A DNA stretch of 64,000 bases. It comes from Viola odorata. Lineage: Eukaryota > Streptophyta > Magnoliopsida > Malpighiales > Violaceae. Location of the stretch: the NCBI GenBank assembly GCA_963691705.1, contig OY829543.1, positions 25,939,523 to 26,003,522 on the forward strand. The letters run 5' to 3'. Shown in pieces: positions 46,689 through 58,974 of the stretch. The translations under genes were made by a program, and so were the position numbers. How positions within the stretch are numbered: position 1 is the stretch's first letter; every line of letters starts with the position of its first letter. Below the pieces are notes generated by a model that worked only from the letters and a program-made list of their open reading frames with translations, was not told the DNA's origin and did no database searches.

Positions 46689-49526
46689 GTGAAGGGTGGT
46701 TTAGGGTTACTTCATGTAATAATTCCCAAGCCTACTCTTCGCCCATGGGAGAAAATTCCTTGTGTTTTGAAGTCTACAGACTTATTTTCCCATCATCGCT
46801 TTGACTTACCTTTTAGTTATTTTCCAACTCTTTTCCATAGTGCTGATGCATATCTCTTCTATGTAGGTACTTTGTGTGACATTCGCAAAGGAATGGAGCG
46901 CGCAGATTCGAGAACGAATCCATTTGAAGAGGGAGTAAATGATACGAGCATGAGGGCTCTCACTCGTATCCACTTGAAGACCTCACGGATAGGCCGCGCC
47001 AGCCGTGAGGAATGCCGCGCCAAGTCCTCGCAAACCATGAAGTCATGCGCGCACCAGGCGCACCAACCCTAGCATCCCATGAAGTCCCCACGCCTAAGCC
47101 ATCCGAGGCCTTGCGCTAGCTCTCCAAGCCAATCTCTTCAAGCCCGCGGTCAAAGCCTTAAGTGAAGGGTGGTTTAGGGTTATTTCATGTAATAATTCCC
47201 AAGCCTACTCTTCGCCCATGGGAGAAAATTCCTTGTGTTTTGAATTCTACAGACTTATTTTCACATCATCGCTTTGAGTTACCTTTTAGTTTTTTTCCAA
47301 CTCTTTTCCATAGTGCTGATGCATATCTCTTCTATGTAGGTACTTTGTGTGACATTCGCAAAGGAATGGAGCGCGCAGATTCGAGAACGAATCCATTTGA
47401 AGAGGGAGGAGATGATACGAGCATGAGGGCTCTCACTCGTATCCACGTGAAGACCTCATGGATAGGCCGCGCAAGCCATGAGGAATGCCGCGCTAAGTCC
47501 TCGCAAACCATGATGACATGCATGCACCAGACGCGCCAACCCTAGCATCCCATGAAGTCCCCGCGCCTAAGCCATCCGAGGCCTTGCGCTAGCTCTCCAA
47601 GCCAATCTCTTCAAGCCCGCGGTCAAGGCCTTAAGTGAAGGGTGGTTTAGGGTTACTTCATGTAATAATTCCCAAGCCTACTCTTCGCCCATGGGAGAAA
47701 ATTCCTTGTGTTTTGAAGTCTACAGACTTATTTTCACATCATCGCTTTGAGTTACCTTTTAGTTTTTTTCCAACTCTTTTCCATAGTGCTGATGCATATC
47801 TCTTCTATGTAGGTACTTTGTGTGACATTCGCAAAGGAATGGAGCGCGCAGATTCGAGAACGAATCCATTTGAAGAGGGAGTAAATGATACGAGCATGAG
47901 GGCTCTCACTCGTATCCACTTGAAGACCTCACGGATAGGCCGCGCCAGCCGTGAGGAATGCCGCACCAAGTCCTCGCAAACCATGAAGTCATGCGCGCAC
48001 CAGGCGCACCAACCCTAGCATCCCATGAAGTCCCCACGCCTAAGCCATCCGAGGCCTTGCGCTAGCTCTCCAAGCCAATCTCTTCAAGCCCGCGGTCAAA
48101 GCCTTAAGTGAAGGGTGGTTTAGGGTTATTTCATGTAATAATTCCCAAGCCTACTCTTCGCCCATGGGATAAAATTCCTTGTGTTTTGAAGTCTACAGAC
48201 TTATTTTCACATCATCGCTTTGAGTTACCTTTTAGTTTTTTTCAAACTCTTTTCCATAGTGCTGATGCATATCTCTTCTATGTAGGTACTTTGTGTGACA
48301 TTCGCAAAGGAATGGAGCGCGCAGATTCGAGAACGAATCCATTTGAAGAGGGAGGAGATGATACGAGCATGAGGGCTCTCACTCGTATCCACGTGAAGAC
48401 CTCATGGATAGGCCGCGCAAGCCATGAGGAATGCCGCGCCAAGTCCTCGCAAACCATGATGACATGCATGCACCAGACGCGCCAACCCTAGCATCCCATG
48501 AAGTCCCCGCGCCTAAGCCATCCGAGGCCTTGCGGTAGCTCTCCAAGCCAATCTCTTCAAGCCCGCGGTCAAGGCCTTAAGTGAAGGGTGGTTTAGGGTT
48601 ACTTCATGTAATAGTTCCCAAGCCTACTCTTCACCCATGGGAGAAAATTCCTTGTGTTTTGAAGTCTACAGACTTATTTTCCCATCATCGCTTTGACTTA
48701 CCTTTTAGTTATTTTCCAACTCTTTTCCATAGTGCTGATGCATATCTCTTCTATGTAGGTACTTTGTGTGACATTCGCAAAGGAATGGAGCGCGCAGATT
48801 CGAGAACGAATCCATTTGAAGAGGGAGTAAATGATACGAGCATGAGGGCTCTCACTCGTATCCACTTGAAGACCTCACGGATAGGCCTCGCCAGCCGTGA
48901 GGAATGCCGCGCCAAGTCCTCGCAAACCATGAAGTCATGCGCGCACCAGGCGCGCCAACCCTAGCATCCCATGAAGTCCCCACGCCTAAGCCATCCGAGG
49001 CCTTGCGCTAGCTCTCCAAGCCAATCTCTTCAAGCCCGCGGTCAAGGCCTTAAGTGAAGGGTGGTTTAGGGTTACTTCATGTAATAATTCCCAAGCCTAC
49101 TCTTCGCCCATGGGAGAAAATTCCTTGTGTTTTGAAGTCTACAGACTTATTTTCCCATCATCGCTTTGACTTACCTTTTAGTTATTTTCCAACTCTTTTC
49201 CATAGTGCTGAAGCATATCTCTTCTATGTAGGTACTTTGTGTGACATTCGCAAAGGAATGGAGCGCGCAGATTCGAGAACGAATCCATTTGAAGAGGGAG
49301 TAAATGATACGAGCATGAGGGCTCTCACTCGTATCCACTTGAAGACCTCACGGATAGGCCGCGCCAGCCGTGAGGAATGCCGCGCCAAGTCCTCGCAAAC
49401 CATGAAGTCATGCGCGCACCAGGCGCGCCAACCCTAGCATCCCATGAAGTCCCCACGCCTAAGCCATCCGAGGCCTTGCGCTAGCTCTCCAAGCCAATCT
49501 CTTCAAGCCCGCAGTCAAGGCCTTAA
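46689..49526 (+). repeat. Mixed monomers after HOR block II
   Basis: Six complete monomers are present. 46689 is reference-like. 47162 is the last GAATTC copy in the window. 47635 is GAGTTACC/GTAAAT with GCCGCACC. 48108 has private GGGATAAAA and TTTTTCAAACTC. 48581 has GTAATAGTTC and private CTTCACCCATGG. 49054 has private GCTGAAGCAT and ends GGCGCGCC. 47635-48964 partly repeats marks of the earlier 5-monomer blocks but no full period is preserved. Confidence 0.8.
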
Positions 49527-49988
49527 CTGAAGGGTGGTTTAGGGTTACTTCATGTAATAATTCCCAAGCCTACTCTTCGCCCATGGGAGAAAATTCCTTG
49601 TGTTTTGAAGTCTACAGACTTATTTTCCCATCATCGCTTTGACTTACCTTTTAGATATTTTCCAACTCTTTTCCATAGTGCTGATGCATATCTCTTCTAT
49701 GTAGGTACTTTGTGTGACATTCGCAAAGGAATGGAGCGCGCAGATTCGAGAACGAATCCATTTGAAGAGGGAGTAAATGATACGAGCATGAGGGCTCTCA
49801 CTCGTATCCACTTGAAGACCTCATGGATAGGCCGCGCCAGCCGTGAGGAATGCCGGGCCAAGTCCTCGCAAACCATGAAGTCATGCGCGCCAACCCTAGC
49901 ATCCCATGAAGTCCCCACGCCTAAGCCATCCGAGGCCTTGCGCTAGCTCTCCAAGCCAATCTCTTCAAGCCCGCGGTCAAGGCCTTAA
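49527..49988 (+). repeat. Shortened 462-bp monomer (11-bp deletion)
   Basis: At about 49885 one GCGCGC and the five bases ACCAG between two GCGCGC copies are missing, leaving a single GCGCGC; this is what slippage or single-strand annealing between the two direct repeats would produce. The copy also pairs CCTCATGG with CCGTGAGG in dyad 3, the reverse of the mismatch seen in 1801-type copies. Its boundary reads AACTGAAGG, shared with 52827, 53300 and 54245, and it has TTTTAGATATTTTCC, shared with 50462. Confidence 0.88.
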
Positions 49989-51880
49989 GTGAAGGGTGGT
50001 TTAGGGTTACTTCATGTAATAATTCCCAAGCCTACTCTTCGCCCATGGGAGAAAATTCCTTGTGTTTTGAAGTCTACAGACTTATTTTCCCATCATCGCT
50101 TTGACTTACCTTTTAGTTATTTTCCAACTCTTTTCCATAGTGCTGATGCATATCTCTTCTATGTAGGTACTTTGTGTGACATTCGCAAAGGAATGGAGCG
50201 CGCAGATTCGCGAACGAATCCATTTGAAGAGGGAGTAAATGATACGAGCATGAGGGCTCTCACTCGTATCCACTTGAAGACCTCACGGATAGGCCGCGCC
50301 AGCCGTGAGGAATGCCGCGCCAAGTCCTCGCAAACCATGAAGTCATGCGCGCACCAGGCGCGCCAACCCTAGCATCCCATGAAGTCCCCACGCCTAAGCC
50401 ATCCGAGGCCTTGCGCTAGCTCTCCAAGCCAATCTCTTCAAGCCCACGGTCAAGGCCTTAAGTGAAGGGTGGTTTAGGGTTACTTCATGTAATATTTCCC
50501 AATCCTACTCTTCCCCCATACGAGAAAATTCCTTGTGTTTTGAAGTCTACAGACTTATTTTCCCATCTTCGCTTTGACTTACCTTTTAGATATTTTCCAA
50601 CTCTTTTCCATAGTGCTGATGCATATCTCTTCTATGTAGGTACTATGTGTGACATTCGCAAATGAATGGAGCGCGCAGATTCGAGGACGAATCCATTTGA
50701 AGAGAGAGGAGATGATACGAGCATTAGGGCTCTCACTCGTATCCACGTGAAGACCTCATGGATAGGCCGCGCAAGAGATGAGGAATGTCGGGCCAAGTCC
50801 TCGCAAACCATGAAGACATGCGTGCACCAGGCGCGCCAACCCTAGCATCCCATGAAGTCCCCGCGCCTAAGCCATCCGAGGCCTTGCGGTAGCTCTCCAA
50901 GCCAATCTCTTCAAGCCCGCGGTCAAGGCCTTAAGTGAAGGGTGGTTTAGGGTTACTTCATGTAATAATTCCCAAGCCTACTCTTCGCCCATGGGAGAAA
51001 ATTCCTTGTGTTTTGAAGTCTACAGACTTATTTTCCCATCATCGCTTTGACTTACCTTTTAGTTATTTTCCAACTCTTTTCCATAGTGCTGATGCATATC
51101 TCTTCTATGTAGGTACTTTGTGTTACATTCGCAAAGGAATGGAGCGCGCAGATTCGAGAACGAATCCATTTGAAGAGGGAGTAAATGATACGAGCATGAG
51201 GGCTCTCACTCGTATCCACTTGAAGACCTCACGGATAGGCCGCGCCAGCCGTGAGGAATGCCGCGCCAAGTCCTCGCAAACCATGAAGTCATGCGCGCAC
51301 CAGGCGCGCCAACCCTAGCATCCCATGAAGTCCCCACGCCTAAGCCATCCGAGGCCTTGCGCTAGCTCTCCAAGCCAATCTCTTCAAGCCCGCGGTCAAG
51401 GCCTTAAGTGAAGGGTGGTTTAGGGTTACTTCATGTAATAATTCCCAAGCCTACTCTTCGCCCATGGGAGAAAATTCCTTGTGTTTTGAAGTCTACAGAC
51501 TTATTTTCCCATCATCGCTTTGACTTACCTTTTAGTTATTTTCCAACTCTTTTCCATAGTGCCGATGCATATCTCTTCTATGTAGGTACTTTGTGTGACA
51601 TTCGCAAAGGAATGGAGCGCGCAGATTCGAGAACGAATCCATTTGAAGAGGGAGTAAATGATACGAGCATGAGGGCTCTCACTCGTATCCACTTGAAGAC
51701 CTCACGGATAGGCCGCGCCAGCCGTGAGGAATGCCGCGCCAAGTCCTCGCAAACCGTGAAGTCATGCGCGCACCAGGCGCGCCAACCCTAGCATCCCATG
51801 AAGTCCCCACGCCTAAGCCATCCGAGGCCTTGCGCTAGCTCTCCAAGCCAATCTCTTCAAGCCCGCGGTCAAGGCCTTAA
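49989..51880 (+). repeat. Near-reference monomers with one divergent copy (50462)
   Basis: The copies at 49989, 50935 and 51408 are close to the reference type but end in GGCGCGCC. The copy at 50462 is strongly divergent: CCCAATCC, CCCCCATACGAG, TACTATGTG, GCAAATGAATGG, GAGGACG, AGAGAGGAG and AGCATTAGG, with dyads 1 and 3 weakened (AAGAGATGAGG). Its second half matches the divergent copies at 57083 and 59448 but its first half matches 51881, so it is itself a mosaic. Confidence 0.85.
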
Positions 51881-53771
51881 GTGAAGGGTGGTTTAGGGTT
51901 ACTTCATGTAATATTTCCCAATCCTACTCTTCCCCCATACGAGAAAATTCCTTGTGTTTTGAAGTCTACAGACTTATTTTCCCATCATCGCTTTGAGTTA
52001 CCTTTTAGTTATTTTCCAACTCTTTTCCATAGTGCTGATGCATATCTCTTCTATGTAGGTACTTTGTGTGAGATTCGCAAAGGAATGGAGCGCGCAGATT
52101 CGAGAACGAATCCATTTGCAGAGGGAGTAGATGATACGAGAATGAGGGCTTTCACTCGTATCCACGTGAATACCTCACGGATAGGCCGCGCAAGCCGTGA
52201 GGAATGCCGCGCCAAGTCCTCGCAAACCATGAAGTCATGCGCGCACCAGGCGCGCCAACCCTAGCATCCCATGAAGTCCCCACGCCTAAGCCATCCGAGG
52301 CCTTGTGCTAGCTCTCCAAGCCAATCTCTTCAAGCCCGCGGTCAAAGCCTTAAGTGAAGGGTGGTTTAGGGTAATTTCATGTAATAATTCCCAAGCCTAC
52401 TCTTCACCCATGGGAGAAAATTCCTTGTCTTTTGAAGTCTACAGACTTATTTTCACATCATCGTTTTGAGTTACCTTTAAGTTATTTTCCAACCCTTTCC
52501 CATAGTGCTGATGCATATCTCTCCTATGTAGGTACTTTGTGTGACATTCGCAAAGGAATGGAGCGCGCAGATTCGAGGACAAATCCATTTGAAGAGGGAG
52601 GAGATGATACGAGCATGAGGGACCTCACTCGTATCCACGTGAAGACCTCATGGATTGGCCGCGCAAGACATGAGGAATGTCGCGCCAAGTCCTCGCAAAC
52701 CATGAAGTCATGCGCGCACCAGGCGCGCCGACCCTAGCATCCCATGAAGTCCCCGCACCTAAGCCATCCGAGGCCTTGCGCTAGCTCTCCAAGCCAATCT
52801 CTTCAAGCCCGCGGTCAAGGCCTTAACTGAAGGGTGGTTTAGGGTTACTTCATGTAATAATTCCCAAGCCTACTCTACGCCCATGGGAGAAAATTCCTTG
52901 TCTTTTGAAGTCTACAGACTTATTTTCCCATCATCGCTTTGAGTTACCTTTCAGTTATTTTCCAACCCTTTTCCATAGTGCTGATGCATATCTCTTCTAT
53001 GTAGGTACTTTGTGTGACATTCGCAAAGGAATGGAGCGCGCAGATTCGAGAACGAATCCATTTGAAGAGGGAGTAAATGATACGAGCATGAGGGCTCTCA
53101 CTCGTATCCACTTGAAGACCTCACGGATAGGCCGCGCCAGCCGTGAGGAATGCCGCGCCAAGTCCTCGCAAACCATGAAGTCATGCGCGCACCAGGCGCG
53201 CCAACCCTAGCATCCCATGAAGTCCCCACGCCTAAGCCATCCGAGGCCTTGCGCTAGCTCTCCAAGCCAATCTCTTCAAGCCCGCGGTCAAGGCCTTAAC
53301 TGAAGGGTGGTTTAGGGTTACTTCATGTAATAATTCCCAAGCCTACTCTTCGCCCATGGGAGAAAATTCCTTGTCTTTTGAAGTCTACAGACTTATTTTT
53401 ACATCATCGCTTTGAGTTACCTTTCAGTTATTTTCCAACCCTTTTCCATAGTGCTGATGCATATCTCTTCTATGTAGGTACTTTGTGTGACATTCGCAAA
53501 GGAATGGAGCGCGCAGATTCGAGAACGAATCCATTTGAAGAGGGAGTAAATGATACGAGCATGAGGGCTCTCACTCGTATCCACTTGAAGACCTCACGGA
53601 TATGCCGCGCCAGCCGTGAGGAATGCCGCGCCAAGTCCTCGCAAACATGAAGTCATGCGCGCACCAGGCGCGCCAACCCTAGGATCCCATGAAGTCCCCA
53701 CGCCTAAGCCATCCGAGGCCTTGCGCTAGCTCTCCAAGCCAATCTCTTCAAGCCCGCGGTCAAGGCCTTAA
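51881..53771 (+). repeat. Run of divergent monomers
   Basis: Four copies differ most from the rest. 51881 shares CCCAATCC and CCATACGAG with 50462 and adds TTTGCAGAGG, GAGAATGAGG and CACGTGAATACC. 52354 has GGGTAATTTC, CTTGTCTTTTG, ATCGTTTTGAG, CTTTAAG, CAACCCTTTCCC and GAGGACAAATCC. 52827 and 53300 have AACTGAAGG, CTTGTCTTTTG and CTTTCAG. 53300 has TTATTTTTACATC, is one base short at about 53645 (CAAACATG for CAAACCATG) and reads CTAGGATCCC. CTTGTCTTTTG marks this divergent subfamily. Confidence 0.85.
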
Positions 53772-56609
53772 GTGAAGGGTGGTTTAGGGTTACTTCATGT
53801 AATAATTCCCAAGCGTACTCTTCGCCCATGGGAGAAAATTCCTTGTGTTTTGAAGTCTACAGACTTATTTTCCCATCATCGCTTTGACTTACCTTTTAGT
53901 TATTTTCCAACTCTTTTCCATAGTGCTGATGCATATCTCTTCTATGTAGGTACTTTATGTGACATTCGCAAAGGAATGGAGCGCGCAGATTCGAGAACGA
54001 ATCCATTTGAAGAGGGAGTAAATGATACGAGCATGAGGGCTCTCACTCGTATCCACTTGAAGACCTCACGGATAGGCCGCGCCAGCCGTGAGGAATGCCG
54101 CGCCAAGTCCTCGCAAACCATGAAGTCATGCGCGCACCAGGCGCGCCAACCCTAGCATCCCATGAAGTCCCCACGCCTAAGCCATCCGAGGCCTTGCGCT
54201 AGCTCTCCAAGCCAATCTCTTCAAGCCCGCGGTCAAGGCCTTAACTGAAGGGTGGTTTAGGGTTACTTCATGTAATAATTCCCAAGCCTACTCTTCGCCC
54301 ATGGGAGAAAATTCCTTGTCTTTTGAAGTCTACAGACTTATTTTCACATCATCGTTTTGAGTTACCTTTAAGTTATTTTCCAACCCTTTTCCATAGTGCT
54401 GATGCATATCTCTCCTATGTAGGTACTTTGTGTGACATTCGCAAAGGAATGGAGCGCGCAGATTCGAGGACAAATCCATTTGAAGAGGGAGGAGATGATA
54501 CGAGCATGAGGGACCTCACTCGTATCCACGTGAAGACCTCATGGATTGGCCGCGCAAGACATGAGGAATGTCGCGCCAAGTCCTCGCAAACCATGAACAC
54601 ATGCGCGCACCAGGCGCGCCGACCCTAGCATCCCATGAAGTCCCCGCGCCTAAGCCATCCGAGGTCATGCGCTAGCTCTCCAAGCCAACGTCTTCAAGCC
54701 CGCGGTCAAGGCCTTAAGTAAAGGGTAGTTTAGGGTTATTTCATGTAATAATTCCCAAGCCTACTCTTCGCCCATGGGAGAAAATTCCTTGTCTTTTGAA
54801 GTCTACAGACTTCTTTTTACATCATCGCTTTGTGTTACCTTTCAGTTATTTTCCAACCCTTTTCCATAGTACTGATGCATATCTCTCCTATGTAGGTACT
54901 TTGTGTTACATTCGCAAAGGAATGGAGCGCGCAGATTCGAGAACGAATCCATTTGAAGAGGGAGTAAATGATACGAGCATGAGGGCTCTCACTCGTATCC
55001 ACGTGAATACCTCACGGATAGGCCGCGCAAGCCGTGAGGAATGCCGCCCCAAGTCCTCGCAAACCATGAAGACATGCGTGCACCAGGCGCGCCAACCCTA
55101 GCATCCCATGAAGTCCCCGCGCCTAAGCCATCCGAGGCCTTGCGGTAGCTCTCCAAGCCAATCTCTTCAAGCCCGCGGTCAAGGCCTTAAGTGAAGGGTG
55201 GTTTAGGGTTACTTCATGTAATAATTCCCAAGCCTACTCTTCGCCCATGGGAGAAAATTCCTTGTGTTTTGAAGTCTACAGACTTATTTTCCCATCATCG
55301 CTTTGACTTACCTTTTAGTTATTTTCCAACTCTTTTCCATAGTGCTGATGCATATCTCTTCTATGTAGGTACTTTGTGTTACATTCGCAAAGGAATGGAG
55401 CGCGCAGATTCGAGAACGAATCCATTTGAAGAGGGAGTAAATGATACGAGCATGAGGGCTCTCACTCGTATCCACGTGAATACCTCACGGATAGGCCGCG
55501 CAAGCCGTGAGGAATGCCGCGCCAAGTCCTCGCAAACCATGAAGACATGCGTGCACCAGGCGCGCCAACCCTAGCATCCCATGAAGTCCCCGCGCCTAAG
55601 CCATCCGAGGCCTTGCGGTAGCTCTCCAAGCCAATCTCTTCAAGCCCGCGGTCAAGGCCTTAAGTGAAGGGTGGTTTAGGGTTACTTCATGTAATAATTC
55701 CCAAGCCTACTCTTCGCCCATGGGAGAAAATTCCTTGTGTTTTGAAGTCTACAGACTTATTTTCCCATCATCGCTTTGACTTACCTTTTAGTTATTTTCC
55801 AACTCTTTTCCATAGTGCTGATGCATATCTCTTCTATGTAGGTACTTTGTGTTACATTCGCAAAGGAAAGGAGCGCGCAGATTCGAGAACGAATCCATTT
55901 GAAGAGGGAGTAAATGATACGAGCATGAGGGCTCTCACTCGTATCCACTTGAAGACCTCACGGATAGGCCGCGCCAGCCGTGAGGAATGCCGCGCCAAGT
56001 CCTCGCAAACCATGAAGTCATGCGCGCACCAGGCGCGCCAACCCTAGCATCCCATGAAGTCCCCACGCCTAAGCCATCCGAGGCCTTGCGCTAGCTCTCC
56101 AAGCCAATCTCTTCAAGCCCGCGGTCAAGGCCTTAAGTGAAGGGTGGTTTAGGGTTACTTCATGTAATAATTCCCAAGCCTACTCTTCGCCCATGGGAGA
56201 AAATTCCTTGTGTTTTGAAGTCTACAGACTTATTTTCCCATCATCGCTTTGACTTACCTTTTAGTTATTTTCCAACTCTTTTCCATAGTGCTGATGCATA
56301 TCTCTTCTATGTAGGTACTTTGTGTGACATTCGCAAAGGAATGGAGCGCGCAGATTCGAGAACGAATCCATTTGAAGAGGAAGTAAATGATACGAGCATG
56401 AGGGCTCTCACTCGTATCCACTTGAAGACCTCACGGATAGGCCGCGCCAGCCGTGAGGAATGCCGCGCCAAGTCCTCGCAAACCATGAAGTCATGCGCGC
56501 ACCAGGCGCGCCAACCCTAGCATCCCATGAAGTCCCCACGCCTAAGCCATCCGAGGCCTTGCGCTAGCTCTCCAAGCCAATCTCTTCAAGCCCGCGGTCA
56601 AGGCCTTAA
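53772..56609 (+). repeat. Divergent and near-reference monomers intermixed
   Basis: 53772 is near-reference with private AAGCGTACTC. 54245 repeats most marks of 52354 (offset 1891), including ATCGTTTTGAG, GAGGACAAATCC and GGATTGGCC. 54718 is the most altered copy: AAGTAAAGGGTAG, TTCTTTTTACATC, TTTGTGTTACC, AGTACTGATG and GTGTTACATT. 55191 and 55664 share GTGTTACATT; 54718 and 55191 share CACGTGAATACC. 56137 is near-reference. No multi-monomer period is evident. Confidence 0.83.
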
Positions 56610-58974
56610 GTGAAGGGTGGTTTAGGGTTACTTCATGTAATAATTCCCAAGCCTACTCTTCGCCCATGGGAGAAAATTCCTTGTGTTTTGAAGTCTACAG
56701 ACTTATTTTCCCATCATCGCTTTGACTTACCTTTTAGTTATTTTCCAACTCTTTTCCATAGTGCTGATGCATATATCTTCTATGTAGGTACTTTGTGTGA
56801 CATTCGCAAAGGAATGGAGCGCGCAGATTCGAGAACGAATCCATTTGAAGAGGGAGTAAATGATACGAGCATGAGGGCTCTCACTCTTATCCACTTGAAG
56901 ACCTCACGGATAGGCCGCGCCAGCCGTGAGGAATGCCGCGCCAAGTCCTCGCAAACCATGAAGTCATGCGCGCACCAGGTGCGCCAACCCTAGCATCCCA
57001 TGAAGTCCCCACGCCTAAGCCATCCGAGGCCTTGCGCTAGCTCTCCAAGCCAATCTCTTCAAGCCCGCGGTCAAGGCCTTAAGTGAAGGGTGGTTTAGGG
57101 TTACTTCATGTAATAATTCCCAAGCCTACTCTTCGCCCATGGGAGAAAATTCCTTGTCTTTTGAAGTCTACAGACTTATTTTTACATCATCGCTTTGAGT
57201 TACCTTTCAGTTATTTTCCAACCCTTTTCCATAGTACTGATGCATATCTCTACTATGTAGGTACTATGTGTGACATTCGCAAATGAATGGAGCGCGCAGA
57301 TTCGAGGACGAATCCATTTGAAGAGAGAGGAGATGATACGAGCATTAGGGCTCTCACTCGTATCCACGTGAAGACCTCATGGATAGGCCGCGCAAGACAT
57401 GAGGAATGTCGGGCCAAGTCCTCGCAAACCATGAAGACATGCGTGCACCAGGCGTGCCAACCCTAGCATCCCATGAAGTCCCCGCGCCTAAGCCATCCGA
57501 GGCCTTGCGCTAGCTCTCCAAGCCAATCTCTTCAAGCCCGCGGTCAAAGCCTTAAGTGAAGGGTGGTTTAGGGTTATTTCATGTAATAATTCCCAAGCCT
57601 ACTCTTCGCCCATGGGAGAAAATTCCTTGTGTTTTGAAGTCTACATACTTATTTTCACATCATCGCTTTGAGTTACCTTTTAGTTTTTTTCCAACTCTTT
57701 TCCATAGTGCTGATGCATATCTCTTCTATGTAGGTACTTTGTGTGACATTCGCAAAGGAATGGAGCGCGCAGATTCGAGAACGAATCCATTTGAAGAGGG
57801 AGGAGATGATACGAGCATGAGGGCTCTCACTCGTATCCACGTGAAGACCTCATGGATAGGCCGCGCAAGCCATGAGGAATGCCGCGCCAAGTCCTCGCAA
57901 ACCATGATGACATGCATGCACCAGACGCGCCAACCCTAGCATCCCATGAAGTCCCCGCGCCTAAGCCATCCGAGGCCTTGCGGTAGCTCTCCAAGCCAAT
58001 CTCTTCAAGCCCGCGGTCAAGGCCTTAAGTGAAGGGTGGTTTAGGGTTACTTCATGTAATAATTCCCAAGCCTACTCTTCGCCCATGGGAGAAAATTCCT
58101 TGTGTTTTGAAGTCTACAGACTTATTTTCCCATCATCGCTTTGACTTACCTTTTAGTTATTTTCCAACTCTTTTCCAAAGTGCTGATGCATATCTCTTCT
58201 ATGTAGGTACTTTGTGTGACATTCGCAAAGGAATGGAGCGCGCAGATTCGAGAACGAATCCATTTGAAGAGGGAGTAAATGATACGAGCATGAGGGCTCT
58301 CACTCGTATCCACTTGAAGACCTCACGGATAGGCCGCGCCAGCCGTGAGGAATGCCGTGCCAAGTCCTCGCAAACCATGAAGTCATGCGCGCACCAGGCG
58401 CGCCAACCCTAGCATCCCATGAAGTCCCCACGCCTAAGCCATCCGAGGCCTTGCGCTAGCTCTCCAAGCCAATCTCTTCAAGCCCGCGGTCAAGGCCTTA
58501 AGTGAAGGGTGGTTTAGGGTTACTTCATGTAATAATTCCCAAGCCTACTCTTCGCCCATGGGAGAAAATTCCTTGTGTTTTGAAGTCTACAGACTTATTT
58601 TCCCATCATCGCTTTGACTTACCTTTTAGTTATTTTCCAACTCTTTTCCATAGTGCTGATGCATATCTCTTCTATGTAGGTACTTTGTGTGACATTCGCA
58701 AAGGAATGGAGCGCGCAGATTCGAGAACGAATCCATTTGAAGAGGGAGTAAATGATACGAGCATGAGGGCTCTCACTCGTATCCACTTGAAGACCTCACG
58801 GATAGGCCGCGCCAGCCGTGAGGAATGCCGCGCCAAGTCCTCGCAAACCATGAAGTCATGCGCGCACCAGGCGCGCCAACCCTAGCATCCCATGAAGTCC
58901 CCACGCCTAAGCCATCCGAGGCCTTGCGCTAGCTCTCCAAGCCAATCTCTTCAAGCCCGCGGTCAAGGCCTTAA
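56610..58974 (+). repeat. 5-monomer HOR block III, copy 1
   Basis: This 2365-base unit has monomers: 56610 (CACTCTTATCC, CAGGTGCGCC), 57083 (divergent: CTTGTCTTTTG, TTATTTTTACATC, AGTACTGATG, TACTATGTG, GCAAATGAATGG), 57556 (GGAGAT type, private TACATACTT), 58029 (TTCCAAAGTG, GCCGTGCC) and 58502 (near-reference). The first four marks recur in order from 58975. 56610 has private GCATATATCTTC. Confidence 0.88.

Larger units (their letters stand above)
16892..47634 (+). repeat. GAATTC-marked monomer subfamily zone
   Basis: Twenty-two monomers have TTTGAATTCTAC where the others have TTTGAAGTCTAC, creating an EcoRI recognition sequence (first at 16972-16977) and breaking the AAGTCT/AGACTT dyad. 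They start at 16892, 20675, 22567, 24459, 25405, 26351, 27297, 28243, 29189, 30135, 31081, 32027, 32973, 34392, 35338, 37230, 39595, 41960, 42906, 43852, 44798 and 47162. I find none outside this interval, so one mutation arose once and was spread locally. Confidence 0.85.
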
